From Alcanivoracaceae bacterium (lineage in GTDB: Bacteria > Pseudomonadota > Gammaproteobacteria > Pseudomonadales > Alcanivoracaceae), in NCBI GenBank assembly GCA_029213045.1, contig JARGPN010000002.1, positions 1 to 64,000 on the forward strand: DNA of 64,000 nucleotides. Reading direction: 5' to 3'. This document shows positions 8,834 to 16,455 of this stretch, piece after piece. The position numbers and the translations under genes are program-made. The notes under the pieces were generated by a model. That model saw only the letters and a list, made by a program, of their open reading frames with translations. It made no database searches and was not told the DNA's origin. Each line of letters begins with the position of its first letter. The first letter of the stretch is position 1.

Positions 8834-9169
8834 GTCTTGCTCATACCAACCATCAGTTAACATTTCCTTGAAACTACTGTACCAGCCAGCATCCATACCA
8901 AAGTAATCATCATTGGTAAAAATTAGCCCCCAAGTATCGCCACCCGCGCCATGACCACCTAAACAGTATGCTGCACCAACATTACGTTCACCAAAATCGG
9001 CAAATTCCCAAGCAGGAAACTCTTTGTCGTTTCCGTATTCCCACTTGAGAACCTTTTCCTTTAAAGGAACCAATAAGGAGATAGCATACTCTTTAAGCCC
9101 TGGCTCCATAGTTTCAATCTCTTTATTGATGAGAGATTGCATTTCCTCTTTTGATGGCAATTTATTCAT
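8828..9169 (-). CDS. Hypothetical cassette protein
   Basis: 113 residues. The N-terminal half is a charged helix; the C-terminal half is rich in Gly and aromatics (CLGGHGAGGDTWGLIFTNDDYFG). No signal peptide or membrane segment. No family recognised. No obvious ribosome site; many cassette genes depend on readthrough or lack a leader. Confidence 0.55.
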   Translation of the reverse strand: MNKLPSKEEMQSLINKEIETMEPGLKEYAISLLVPLKEKVLKWEYGNDKEFPAWEFADFGERNVGAAYCLGGHGAGGDTWGLIFTNDDYFGMDAGWYSSFKEMLTDGWYEQDI

Positions 9170-9177
9170 ATGGACAT

Positions 9178-9231
9178 TTAACGTCTAAATCAGCGGCGAG
9201 TTTACTAGTCCGCTGCATTTTCTTGTTCAAT
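9178..9231 (-). repeat. attC site, short
   Basis: TTTAACG and TTGTTCAAT ends; arms AAATCAGCGG and CCGCTGCATTT pair with one extrahelical base. The PIN-like gene ends inside it. Confidence 0.75.
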
Positions 9232-10476
9232 GTTATTCATGCTGCGGCTCAATTCTTGTTCAAGCACCGCCATATGTTGCATTAATTCTTGATATTTCAT
9301 TCTAGACGCATCTAAACGGTGCGAAACTTCTTCGCAGCTTTTTGAAACATGGTAGTAATGATCAGTCAACTGATTGTCATCAATATACTCGCCATCTTCA
9401 TGGAAGATTTTATTTCTATACTCTTTTAAACTGCTTTTTTCTCGCTCGAGCATATGCCTTTTATCTTGAAGCATATGCATTTCTTTTTCGTAGTTAGCCA
9501 TTTGGTGACGAATGTTTTCTAGCTCTTCTGCCAAATGCATCTGTTGCATCTTTCGATGTCTGTATAGCTCTATTTCTTTCATTCGCCTGTGCGCCATTTT
9601 ATCTCGGCGCCTAACTTCTCTTATCTCTTCAACAATCTCTTCACTTACTTGTTCGCCCAAGTTCTCTCTGGCCAACTCAAGGAAACGGTCAGCTTGATAC
9701 ATATGAAAAGTTTGATTTACTCTATCTTTAAACTCCTTTACCAGTTCAGGGCGAGGGCCTACCGTCTTACCCTTAAATTTTTCCCACCAATCTTCCTTTT
9801 TGTCATCCGTAACTAGCACAACTCCTTTGCTTAACTCAGTCGCTTTATCTATTACTTGAGTCCAGACTATAAGGTCGCCGTACTTTCTGCATTTCTCCGC
9901 AAAAACCTCACTATCTCCTGATTTCGAACCATCTTTAAAACCTGGTGGAATTTTTTGCTTGTATCGTTCTTCACCCTCAGTAATTAGCTGCTCTATCCTC
10001 TCCTTCTCGTAAGGCAGACCAACACAATTTTCAAATATGCTAGCGATAGAATCTTTAATTTCATCGTTACTAATGCGAGTTGTATGAACTGATTTATTAT
10101 CCTTTAACTCATTGCATAGCTCATCAAAAATACTGCTCACTTTTTTCATGATTCCTTTACTAACAAAAGGGTGTTGGCGCGCATTTTCTAAGTCTCGCTT
10201 TAATGACTCAATTGATTTTACCGTATCATCGTAAGATTTTTCCTGCTGATCGATTACCGATAATCGATTGTTTAAATATTCTTCAGCTGCCCTATGTGGA
10301 AGCCATGCTCTATCTTTAACTTTATCTAAAATACGTAGAAACTCATTACGAGTCGTATCTGAATATCTATAGAGATTTAGAAGGATGTTCGCATCAAATA
10401 CAAAAAGTGACGTTTCCCAGACCTCTCTTAAGCTTTTATCACTTTCCTTAAAATGACCAGGAAATAAATCCTTCAT
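9205..10476 (-). CDS. PIN-like (DUF4935) protein with coiled-coil tail (cassette gene)
   Basis: 423 residues from the ATG giving MKDLFPGHF, which has a GGAGG ribosome site; the frame is open upstream but that part is attC sequence. Residues about 22-270 form a PIN-like DUF4935 domain: FVFDANILLNLY with catalytic-type Asp28, then WLPHRAAEEYL, KYGDLIVWTQVID and VLVTDDKKEDWW. Residues about 285-415 are heptad-rich, Met/Glu/Arg-rich coiled coil. PIN domains are metal-dependent RNases, and DUF4935 proteins occur in bacterial defence contexts. No antitoxin-like partner adjoins. By far the largest gene in the array. An anti-phage or RNase role is inferred, not shown. Confidence 0.78.
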   Translation of the reverse strand: MKDLFPGHFKESDKSLREVWETSLFVFDANILLNLYRYSDTTRNEFLRILDKVKDRAWLPHRAAEEYLNNRLSVIDQQEKSYDDTVKSIESLKRDLENARQHPFVSKGIMKKVSSIFDELCNELKDNKSVHTTRISNDEIKDSIASIFENCVGLPYEKERIEQLITEGEERYKQKIPPGFKDGSKSGDSEVFAEKCRKYGDLIVWTQVIDKATELSKGVVLVTDDKKEDWWEKFKGKTVGPRPELVKEFKDRVNQTFHMYQADRFLELARENLGEQVSEEIVEEIREVRRRDKMAHRRMKEIELYRHRKMQQMHLAEELENIRHQMANYEKEMHMLQDKRHMLEREKSSLKEYRNKIFHEDGEYIDDNQLTDHYYHVSKSCEEVSHRLDASRMKYQELMQHMAVLEQELSRSMNNIEQENAAD

Positions 10477-10490
10477 GTTGCCTCCATCAT

Positions 10491-10606
10491 AGAACGCCTT
10501 TGTCAGTTGCGTTTTGGTTGTAGTGGATTTTTGTGCAAAAGTGGCCGAAGGCCATGCACAAAAAGGAGCGAAGACCAAAACGTCAACTGGACAAACCTGT
10601 TAGAGC
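10491..10606 (-). repeat. attC site with extrahelical bases
   Basis: Arms TTTGTCAGTTGCGTTTTGGT and ACCAAAACGTCAACTGG pair with an extra C and A on one side, just as in the site at 8721-8833. The central stem differs in sequence. Ends are GAACGCC and GTTAGAGC. Confidence 0.92.
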
Positions 10607-10611
10607 TGTAG

Positions 10612-11064
10612 CTACACATGGTCTTTATAGCTAAGCTCCATATTTATAAAATTAATTTTTAATTCAATGCCACTCGAAAATAGTATTCTATGTTCAAAGC
10701 CATTTTCTAACAGCTCTACCTCATCGTAGCCGAGATCTCCATAACCAAGGGGGCCGGGTAAGCCTTTTTTCTGATTCGCCACACTCTCGAAAAGCGTTAC
10801 CCCGCTATATGAAAGAGTTATTTCCCGTAAATTACCCTTCCCATCATCATTGTTTAGTTTGATACGAAGCTCGCCTACATTTCCAGCGTATTTCAAATTA
10901 GTTACATTGCCATCGTGAAGGTATATTTCGTCGTGGAGTTTCTGAAACGCTACTGGAATATTTCCTTTTATGGACTGAAAATATTCTTCGTAGGTATCAA
11001 GCGGATCGGGTTCGTTTTCCATTTCCTGAACTCCATTCCACCACTCAAGTGTAAAATATTTCAT
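10612..11064 (-). CDS. Hypothetical cassette protein
   Basis: 150 residues, soluble. The opening MKYFTLEWWNG recalls the DUF4085 type of small proteins, but the rest (GNVTNLKYAG, IKLNNDDGKG, ITLSYSGV) reads as a compact beta-rich domain, so the assignment is weak. It lies between two well-formed attC sites. Confidence 0.55.
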   Translation of the reverse strand: MKYFTLEWWNGVQEMENEPDPLDTYEEYFQSIKGNIPVAFQKLHDEIYLHDGNVTNLKYAGNVGELRIKLNNDDGKGNLREITLSYSGVTLFESVANQKKGLPGPLGYGDLGYDEVELLENGFEHRILFSSGIELKINFINMELSYKDHV

Positions 11065-11083
11065 AGATTATTCTTCATTGGTG

Positions 11084-11166
11084 CTCTAACGCCGCCAGCA
11101 GGCGACCATTTGTAGTAGAGCGAAGCGGAACGAAAAATGGGTCGCGCTGCCTGGCCTTGTTAGCGA
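11084..11166 (-). repeat. attC site with three extrahelical bases
   Basis: GCCAGCAGGCGACCATTT on one arm pairs with AAATGGGTCGCGCTGCCTGG on the other, the latter carrying three unpaired bases. Ends are CTCTAACGCC and TTGTTAGCG. Confidence 0.93.
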
Positions 11167-11171
11167 CACCA

Positions 11172-11564
11172 CTATAGGAACTCAAAAGACAAACTGGCGC
11201 CAAGTGCATATAGCTCACCTAAATGCTTTGACTCGATATAACCGCCTTCTTGCTCTTCTGAGTATTTCACCGGTAATACCAAGTTGACTTCAATGTATTC
11301 TGGATTGATCACATCGGATACCTCACGCATATGAGTTACGCCGCCGACATACTCAAGAATTGCAGGAATCATCTCGGCCAGCCTAACCTCTTCGTTAAAA
11401 GGAACCGCAAACTTTACAGCCGATCGTCTGAGCAACGTGCTCGTACCCGGTTTGACAGGAGCCCCTTTTGTTCCAACGTAAGAAGGTTCTACTCCAACGA
11501 GGCTTACCACTTCTAATGGGCTCCTTTCGAATCCCCTAAATGTCAGTGACGCTTCCCTTCTCAT
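11172..11564 (-). CDS. DUF4279-like protein (first cassette of left block)
   Basis: 130 residues preceded by a CAGGAG ribosome site. The N-terminal strand (ASLTFRGFERSPLEV) and the PSYVGTKGAPV segment resemble DUF4279, a small family often found in immunity-type and cassette loci. The rest has VNLVLPVKYSEE and a final SLSFEF strand. Its upstream boundary at CACTGTTAGCG is where the attI-like segment begins, so it is the promoter-proximal cassette of the left block. Function unknown. Confidence 0.6.
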   Translation of the reverse strand: MRREASLTFRGFERSPLEVVSLVGVEPSYVGTKGAPVKPGTSTLLRRSAVKFAVPFNEEVRLAEMIPAILEYVGGVTHMREVSDVINPEYIEVNLVLPVKYSEEQEGGYIESKHLGELYALGASLSFEFL

Positions 11565-11592
11565 TCAATACTCCTGACTTTCCGCGATCGCT

Positions 11593-11788
11593 AACAGTGA
11601 TTAGATAGCCGTCTTCGATAATGCAAAAAAGAAGAAGGCTTTTAAATATGCAGTGCGTTTTTTGTGCATTGAAAAATTCAAATCAGATCAATACGTTGCC
11701 CGTGCACTAACGCGCCAATTCTTTATAACATGCAGGGCTTGGGTAGGAAATTATTTATACTGTACAAAATAGCAGGTGGGATTTTGAG
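11593..11788. other. attI/Pc/PintI-like remnant, copy A
   Basis: A ~195-bp segment repeated at 17804-17996. On the minus strand it ends CACTGTTAGCG, the cassette crossover point, and the position equivalent to the TATAAT of copy B reads TCTAAT. On the plus strand it holds CTGTACAAAATAGCAG (11760-11775), one base off the LexA consensus CTGT-N8-ACAG, overlapping a TATACT. This is where an integrase promoter would lie, yet no integrase follows. Interpretation as a relic integron platform is inference. Confidence 0.7.
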
Positions 11789-11902
11789 TGGTGGCAATTT
11801 GAAATCAACGGTGCTTTGCATGCTGTGCGTGCGTGCTTTTTGGTTTGATGCGTGCATGAATTCTCGCGATGAATGTTGAGTCTCGTTCTTTTTTCTTCCC
11901 TC

Positions 11903-12313
11903 CTACTCCCTGCTGTCCCATCCATCCGTCAAACAGCCATTAAAGCGTTGCAGGATTCGGCCTTGCTCGGCGCGCCAGTTGCCGCTTGGGATAGGCTTTG
12001 ATGGTGTGGGTGTTTGGCGATGGTAGTAAATCCACGCACGGCCGTAGGGGGTGGGGATTTGTTTGCGTTGGTAGTAGTGGGGATATTCCTCGAGCTGGTC
12101 GAGCTGGTGCATTTGTCTCTGACTGACGCGATAGACCTCGCCATGGATGCGTTGTTTGCCGTTGAGGCAGAGCACGGGATAGGGGCCAAGTGAATACAGG
12201 TGGTATTGGGGAGCGGTGTTCGCTGGGCCACGGTAGTGCGCGTGGCGCAAGTAATGGTGATTGGCTTCTTGCTTCATCAAGGTGCCGTAGACGAAGACTT
12301 GGTGGTGGCGCAT
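11903..12313 (-). CDS. Gamma-glutamylcyclotransferase-like (AIG2/GGCT fold) protein
   Basis: 136 residues. The N-terminal HQVFVYGTLM is the substrate-binding loop signature of the GGCT/AIG2 family, and LDQLEEYPHYYQRKQI contains the conserved catalytic-type Glu and the YxR segment. Members cyclise gamma-glutamyl amines or peptides in the cytoplasm. The C-terminus is rich in Pro/Ser/Gln. A truncated copy of its first 25 codons lies at 13884-13961 on the other side of the permease gene. Confidence 0.85.
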   Translation of the reverse strand: MRHHQVFVYGTLMKQEANHHYLRHAHYRGPANTAPQYHLYSLGPYPVLCLNGKQRIHGEVYRVSQRQMHQLDQLEEYPHYYQRKQIPTPYGRAWIYYHRQTPTPSKPIPSGNWRAEQGRILQRFNGCLTDGWDSRE

Positions 12314-12402
12314 GGAAGTGGCCTTTGATGGGTGGGGCTGAATATGGCTAACGTGCTTTAAACGTGATTATTGGCGTTGCAGGTTAGCGCGGGCACACAA
12401 TT

Positions 12403-13752
12403 TTATGGGTGGTGTTTTGTTTTCTGCGTTTTGTTGTTGGGCTCAATGGGGTGATATCGCAAAAACAATATTTCCATCATCAAGATAGCCAGCATTACTG
12501 CGCCTGCGATGCCAACCACCAATGGATCGCCGACTATCTTAGTCCACACGAAGCCAGCCAGAACGATCAGATCAAGAATAATTGCGACGATCAAAATACT
12601 CGGGCTCGCGTTAATGTCATGTCGGAGATTACGCAATATTCCCCAATGTACGGCTATATCCATAATTAAATAAAAGATGATGCCCATGGCCGCAATACGC
12701 GTTAGATCAAAGAATAGCGTTAACAGCAAACCTAACACGACGGTATAAACGAGGGTGTGCTTTTGGATGCTGCCAGGCATGCCAAAATGACTATGGGGAA
12801 CGAGTTTCATATCCGTCAGCATGGCCAGCATACGGGACACCGCGAATATGCTCGCAATAACCCCACCTGCTGTGGCCAACATGGCCAGCACCACCGTAAA
12901 CCAGACTGCGTATTCGCCCAGCGCGGGTCTTGCGGCCGCGGCGAGCGAGTAATTTCTTGTTTCGATGATTTCCGGAAGCGACAGATTGCTTGCGACAGAA
13001 AAACCCACCAGCGTATAAATCACCACACACAGCGCGATGGAGATCATGATCGCCCTGCCCACATTGCGGTGAGGGTCTTTTAACTCCGAGCCACTATTGG
13101 TAATCGTGGTAAAACCTTTAAAGGCTAAAATACCCAGTGCCGTTGCACCAATAAACCCGGTCAGCGAGGCATCAGAGCTGACTGATGAAAAATTCACTTC
13201 CACCGTGTCCGCGACCACCACGCCCACCACACCGAATAGCACAATACCGCCGATCTTAATAACGCCGAGCACCGACGCCACGCCTTCAATCATTTTGTTG
13301 GCAGACAGGTTGATCAGAAACGCCGCCAACAATAATCCCGCGCCCAATGCCGGCACCCACAAGCTGGAATCGTCGATGCCAAACAGCTGCAAGGTATAAG
13401 TGCCAAATGTACGCGCCAGAAAACTCTGGGCGATCACCATGGAGAAATACATTAAGAGGGAATGAAACGCGGTGGGCACGGTGCTGCCGTAAGCCTTTTG
13501 CAGGTACATGGCAATCCCGCCCGCCGAAGGATAGGCATTCGACATTTTGACGTAAGAGTAGGCGCTAAACGTAACGATCACAGCGGCGGAAAGAAACGCC
13601 AAGGGAAAAAGGCTGCCCGTCATCTCGGCCATCTGACCCGTTAAGGCAAATATGCCCGCGCCGATCATAACGCCGGTGCCAAGCGCAACGGCGCCGACTA
13701 ATGTGATGCTATCTTTACGATACTGCTGCGTGCGTTCCTCGTTTTGATTCAT
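12403..13752 (-). CDS. APC family amino acid permease
   Basis: 449 residues with about 12 transmembrane helices. The first helix holds GTGVMIGAGIFALTGQ, the unwound substrate-binding motif of APC transporters; FKGFTTITNSGSELKDPHRN is the conserved TM6-loop region. Inner membrane amino acid/polyamine:proton symport or exchange is expected; substrate cannot be read from sequence. It may be cotranscribed with the GGCT-like gene downstream, a possible link through gamma-glutamyl amino acid or amine metabolism. Confidence 0.9.
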   Translation of the reverse strand: MNQNEERTQQYRKDSITLVGAVALGTGVMIGAGIFALTGQMAEMTGSLFPLAFLSAAVIVTFSAYSYVKMSNAYPSAGGIAMYLQKAYGSTVPTAFHSLLMYFSMVIAQSFLARTFGTYTLQLFGIDDSSLWVPALGAGLLLAAFLINLSANKMIEGVASVLGVIKIGGIVLFGVVGVVVADTVEVNFSSVSSDASLTGFIGATALGILAFKGFTTITNSGSELKDPHRNVGRAIMISIALCVVIYTLVGFSVASNLSLPEIIETRNYSLAAAARPALGEYAVWFTVVLAMLATAGGVIASIFAVSRMLAMLTDMKLVPHSHFGMPGSIQKHTLVYTVVLGLLLTLFFDLTRIAAMGIIFYLIMDIAVHWGILRNLRHDINASPSILIVAIILDLIVLAGFVWTKIVGDPLVVGIAGAVMLAILMMEILFLRYHPIEPNNKTQKTKHHP

Positions 13753-13883
13753 AGGACAGCCTTGGCACGGTTATTAAAGAATGGTGTGGCAAAAAGACAA
13801 AGGCAGACGTGAATTTATTTGGAGATTGCCGCCTTGATTGTACGTCAACGCTGGCACCAAGGGCTAAATTTTATGGATGGCCT

Positions 13884-13961
13884 TTATTTTTCGCGCAAGT
13901 AATGGTGATTGGCGTCTGGCTTCATCAAGGTACCGTAGACGAAGATTTGGTGATGGCGCAT
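13884..13961 (-). pseudogene. Truncated gamma-glutamylcyclotransferase fragment
   Basis: Reads MRHHQIFVYGTLM and stops after 25 codons. DNA 13893-13987 matches 12245-12339 (start and leader of the intact gene) with about nine mismatches over 95 bp. This is a partial duplication or the residue of a second gene copy, so not functional as an enzyme. Confidence 0.85.
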
Positions 13962-14043
13962 GGGAGTGGCCTTTGATGGGTGGGGCTTAGGCGCGCGTAG
14001 AGTACAAATCCGCTGCACATTGCGCTAAATATAGAGCCTCGCT

Positions 14044-14487
14044 CTATTTTTTTAATACCATTTTTTGCGCAGTTACTGGCACCTGATTATAAGTGGTTTC
14101 AAATGTCTCGGTAACACTGAAACCGTATCGCTGATACAAGCCTTTAGCCGGATGATTTGAGCTGGCGACATACAAACACGGCGACCCTTTGATGAGCGGC
14201 AATAAAAACTCAAGCAGCTTTTTACCTACGCCTTTTCCCCGACACTGCGGATAAACAAACAAGGCACGAATTTCATCGCCACACATAGCGGCATAGCCAA
14301 AAATACGATCTTGTGCCTGAAACAGATAAATATCTGACTCCATTAACTCGCTGAATCTCACCTGATCTTTCTCAAGTGGCAAAAGCGTGAAGCTCTTTTC
14401 TTCGAATTTGAGCTCATCCAGCTTTGAATGAGTATAAATATCGAGAATCGCTGGCAAGTCATCGTGTCTATACGCTCGGATACTCAT
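14044..14487 (-). CDS. GNAT family N-acetyltransferase
   Basis: 147 residues with GNAT layout: YRHDDLPAILDIY at the start, the acetyl-CoA pyrophosphate-binding loop PQCRGKGVGKKLL (motif A), then YQRYGFSVTETFE (motif B). Substrate unknown. It lies between the two cassette blocks and lacks flanking attC sites, so membership of the array is uncertain. Confidence 0.9.
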   Translation of the reverse strand: MSIRAYRHDDLPAILDIYTHSKLDELKFEEKSFTLLPLEKDQVRFSELMESDIYLFQAQDRIFGYAAMCGDEIRALFVYPQCRGKGVGKKLLEFLLPLIKGSPCLYVASSNHPAKGLYQRYGFSVTETFETTYNQVPVTAQKMVLKK

Positions 14488-14531
14488 TTCACACCCGATA
14501 GCGCCTTAGATAATTCATAGAAGGGCAAGTC

Positions 14532-14614
14532 GGGACACCCATAACTTACTCACTAAAACAGTACGCAATCTGTAAGACGTAATTCACAATAGCCATGAAT
14601 GTTATGGGTGTCCC
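14532..14614. repeat. Perfect 14-bp inverted repeat element
   Basis: GGGACACCCATAAC at 14532-14545 and its exact reverse complement at 14601-14614, separated by 55 bp. No U-tract, so not a simple terminator. It resembles small non-autonomous palindromic elements, but no transposase is nearby. It sits at the left edge of the right-hand cassette block. Confidence 0.7.
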
Positions 14615-14770
14615 AAGCTATGCCGAATGTCATAAATATATTGCCACAAATCAACAAGCTAATAGTTATCAGTACTTGATTCATACGCTCTCGAGGGTTC
14701 TCTCTTACCTTGTATTTTGCATAACTTTTGAGTTCAGGGCCGTCGCGCGTGCTACGAATTATTGGGCGCG
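14615..14770. other. Spacer at distal end of right cassette block
   Basis: No gene seen. GCGCGC-type complementary stretches and a GTTATGC-like box lie at about 14720-14770 on the minus strand. They could be a worn attC for the methyltransferase cassette, but the pairing is too poor to call. Confidence 0.35.
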
Positions 14771-15367
14771 CTACGTAGGAATTGTACGACGCCGAGAAGC
14801 TTCAAAGGCCCTTCGCTGTTTCGTTACTTCATAGAGCACAATGCCGGTTGATACCGCGAGATTGAAGCTCTCGATAATTCCGTGCATTGGAATGCTTACG
14901 CACAGATCGCAGCTCTCAATGGCCAAGTCACTAATGCCGTCGGACTCATTGCCAAACCACATGGCAAGCTTCTTGTATTTTGTGAAGTTAGCCACCTCAA
15001 CGGAGGCATTCTTCTTTCCTTTGATGTGCGGCGAAGTGGCAACAGACCTGAAGTTATTTTTCTGCAAGTGCTGGAGACAGGATCCGGTGTCGTCGAATCT
15101 CTTCACGAAAGTCCACTTCACAGCGGACGCAGAAGCCTTAAACAGGGTCTTATGCGCTCGCATGTCCTGCCAGCTTTCTGGCATCTGCCTGGCTTCATCG
15201 ACGACGTAGACCTTCTCCGCCCCGATAGCGTTGACGTTCCGGATAACCATCCCAACGTTTTTCCAGTCTGCGGGGTTCTCAAGAACGACAATTACGTTCT
15301 TGCAAACGTAAGGCTTGATCTCGTCGGCCCTTTTTCGAAGCGGGCTCTTCTCTTTCTTCTCACTCAT
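14771..15367 (-). CDS. TrmH/SpoU family RNA methyltransferase (cassette gene)
   Basis: 198 residues from ATG 15367 (a GTG start at 15397 is also possible and would give 208). It shows the SPOUT motifs in order: NVGMVIRNVNAIGAEKVYVVD (motif 1), AMWFGNESDGIS (motif 2) and SIPMHGIIESFNLAVSTGIVLYE (motif 3). This knotted fold 2'-O-methylates ribose in tRNA or rRNA using SAM. It closely resembles TrmH-type enzymes, but the RNA target is unknown. A housekeeping-type RNA modification gene carried in a cassette is notable. Confidence 0.9.
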   Translation of the reverse strand: MSEKKEKSPLRKRADEIKPYVCKNVIVVLENPADWKNVGMVIRNVNAIGAEKVYVVDEARQMPESWQDMRAHKTLFKASASAVKWTFVKRFDDTGSCLQHLQKNNFRSVATSPHIKGKKNASVEVANFTKYKKLAMWFGNESDGISDLAIESCDLCVSIPMHGIIESFNLAVSTGIVLYEVTKQRRAFEASRRRTIPT

Positions 15368-15395
15368 CCTGACGATCTCACTCCATTCCTTGCAC

Positions 15396-15468
15396 ACCTA
15401 ACGTCTCAAGCAGCGGACCGCGTTAGCGCGTCCAGCCACCAAGTGGCGGCTGGCTTGACTTGTTATGT
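15396..15468 (-). repeat. attC site
   Basis: CCTAACG and TTGTTATGT ends; TCAAGCAGC pairs with GCTGGCTTGA leaving one extrahelical base; inner CAGCCACC / GGTGGCTG-like stem. Separates the RNA methyltransferase cassette from the thiol protein cassette. Confidence 0.85.
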
Positions 15469-15777
15469 ATTGCTTTCACACGAATCCCCGTTGCATCCAG
15501 CTTTGCCTTTTGAGGCCATTTTAAGAAATGGGGGGAAATATAAAACCAAACCAAATAAAAAATAGACAGGAATATTTAAGCATATTTTTCTTATAGCGTA
15601 GCCACGAGTAAATACCTGTCCACTTTTTGATATTAAAACTATTTCACCTTTTTCCAATTCGCCCGTAGGTGGGATTTCTGCAGATACTGATATCCGATTC
15701 AGCCAATCCAACTTAGAGTCAATTGCTGTCTGCTTCGCGCATTCTGGACAATTTTTGTGGTAGTAAAGTGTATACAT
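15463..15777 (-). CDS. Thioredoxin/glutaredoxin-like small protein with membrane segment (cassette gene)
   Basis: 104 residues. YYHKNCPECAK places a CxxC (Cys10, Cys13) at the end of the first strand, as in glutaredoxin and DCC-type thiol proteins. GEIVLISKSGQVFTRGYAI resembles the later strands. A hydrophobic segment (about 67-84) and a C-terminal GCNGDSC follow, so it may be membrane-attached. Thiol redox activity is inferred from the motif only. The stop overlaps the flanking attC. Confidence 0.6.
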   Translation of the reverse strand: MYTLYYHKNCPECAKQTAIDSKLDWLNRISVSAEIPPTGELEKGEIVLISKSGQVFTRGYAIRKICLNIPVYFLFGLVLYFPPFLKMASKGKAGCNGDSCESNT

Positions 15778-15797
15778 GGTATTTTTTGCCTATAGAT

Positions 15798-15887
15798 ACA
15801 TAACGCTCCACTAAACGGGGAGCGTTAGCGAGTCCGGTGGAGGTCACGCCTTTTGTGGCCGGAATTTATTTGAGCGGTTTGTTAGAG
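15798..15887 (-). repeat. attC site
   Basis: ACATAACGC and TTGTTAGAG ends, inner GCGTTAGCGAGTCCGGTGG box and GGTCACG/TGTGGCC central stem. Its inner box is shared with the site at 8278-8354 (GCGTTAGCGAGTCC). Confidence 0.85.
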
Positions 15888-15894
15888 AACTCTC

Positions 15895-16449
15895 TTAGAA
15901 TATCAACATACCCCACTTATGTGATTTTGAGTCTAAGAACAGAAACTCATCATCTCCAAACTCAAATTCGTAATGCTCCATGCAGCTATCGAAATATACT
16001 TGGATATCATTCCAGTTTTCCTTTTTAAACATGCCCACTACGAATACGTTCCGCTTTTCCAGCCCATCTATAGATTTTGATTTTAGCAACTCGTATTTTT
16101 CGGCATCCTTAAACATCATATCAATGCACTTTTTGTAGTCATTATTTTGTTTAAGCTCCAGAAACACATAGTTCCCATTCCAGCCACTATATGTAAATCC
16201 AAAATCCACATACAGCCTATCTCCACCATGCTTTCGCCGATCTCCTTCAAATTCATTCTCCATATCCCATTCTTTAATTCCAGGATACTCATCAAGATAT
16301 ATCGCCAATTCAACCTGCCACCATTTTTCCCACCCAGTTATACCGATTTCGGTAATTTGTTGCAGGCCTTTCGATATGTGTTCCTGAGAAAGGAATCCAT
16401 CCATTATCTCTCGAACGACATTCATATCTTCAATAAATGTTTCAGGCAT
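15895..16449 (-). CDS. Hypothetical protein, possible PD-(D/E)XK fold (cassette gene)
   Basis: 184 residues, soluble. A helix with Glu47 is followed by strand YVDFGF (Asp82) and strand FLELKQN (Glu98, Lys100), the D-x(15)-ExK layout of PD-(D/E)XK nucleases. The remainder alternates helix and strand (NVFVVGMF, FLFLDS). Many such folds cut DNA and act in defence, but some are inactive. No family recognised by name; nuclease activity is a hypothesis. Confidence 0.55.
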   Translation of the reverse strand: MPETFIEDMNVVREIMDGFLSQEHISKGLQQITEIGITGWEKWWQVELAIYLDEYPGIKEWDMENEFEGDRRKHGGDRLYVDFGFTYSGWNGNYVFLELKQNNDYKKCIDMMFKDAEKYELLKSKSIDGLEKRNVFVVGMFKKENWNDIQVYFDSCMEHYEFEFGDDEFLFLDSKSHKWGMLIF

Positions 16450-16455
16450 GGTTTT

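Noticed and set aside
10477-10578. N-terminal extension of the PIN-like protein
   Set aside because: The extra 34 codons are attC and leader sequence; a strong GGAGG site precedes the internal ATG at 10476.
14595-14834. 79-codon plus-strand frame beside the inverted repeat
   Set aside because: It starts within the inverted repeat, overlaps the end of the RNA methyltransferase gene and resembles no protein.
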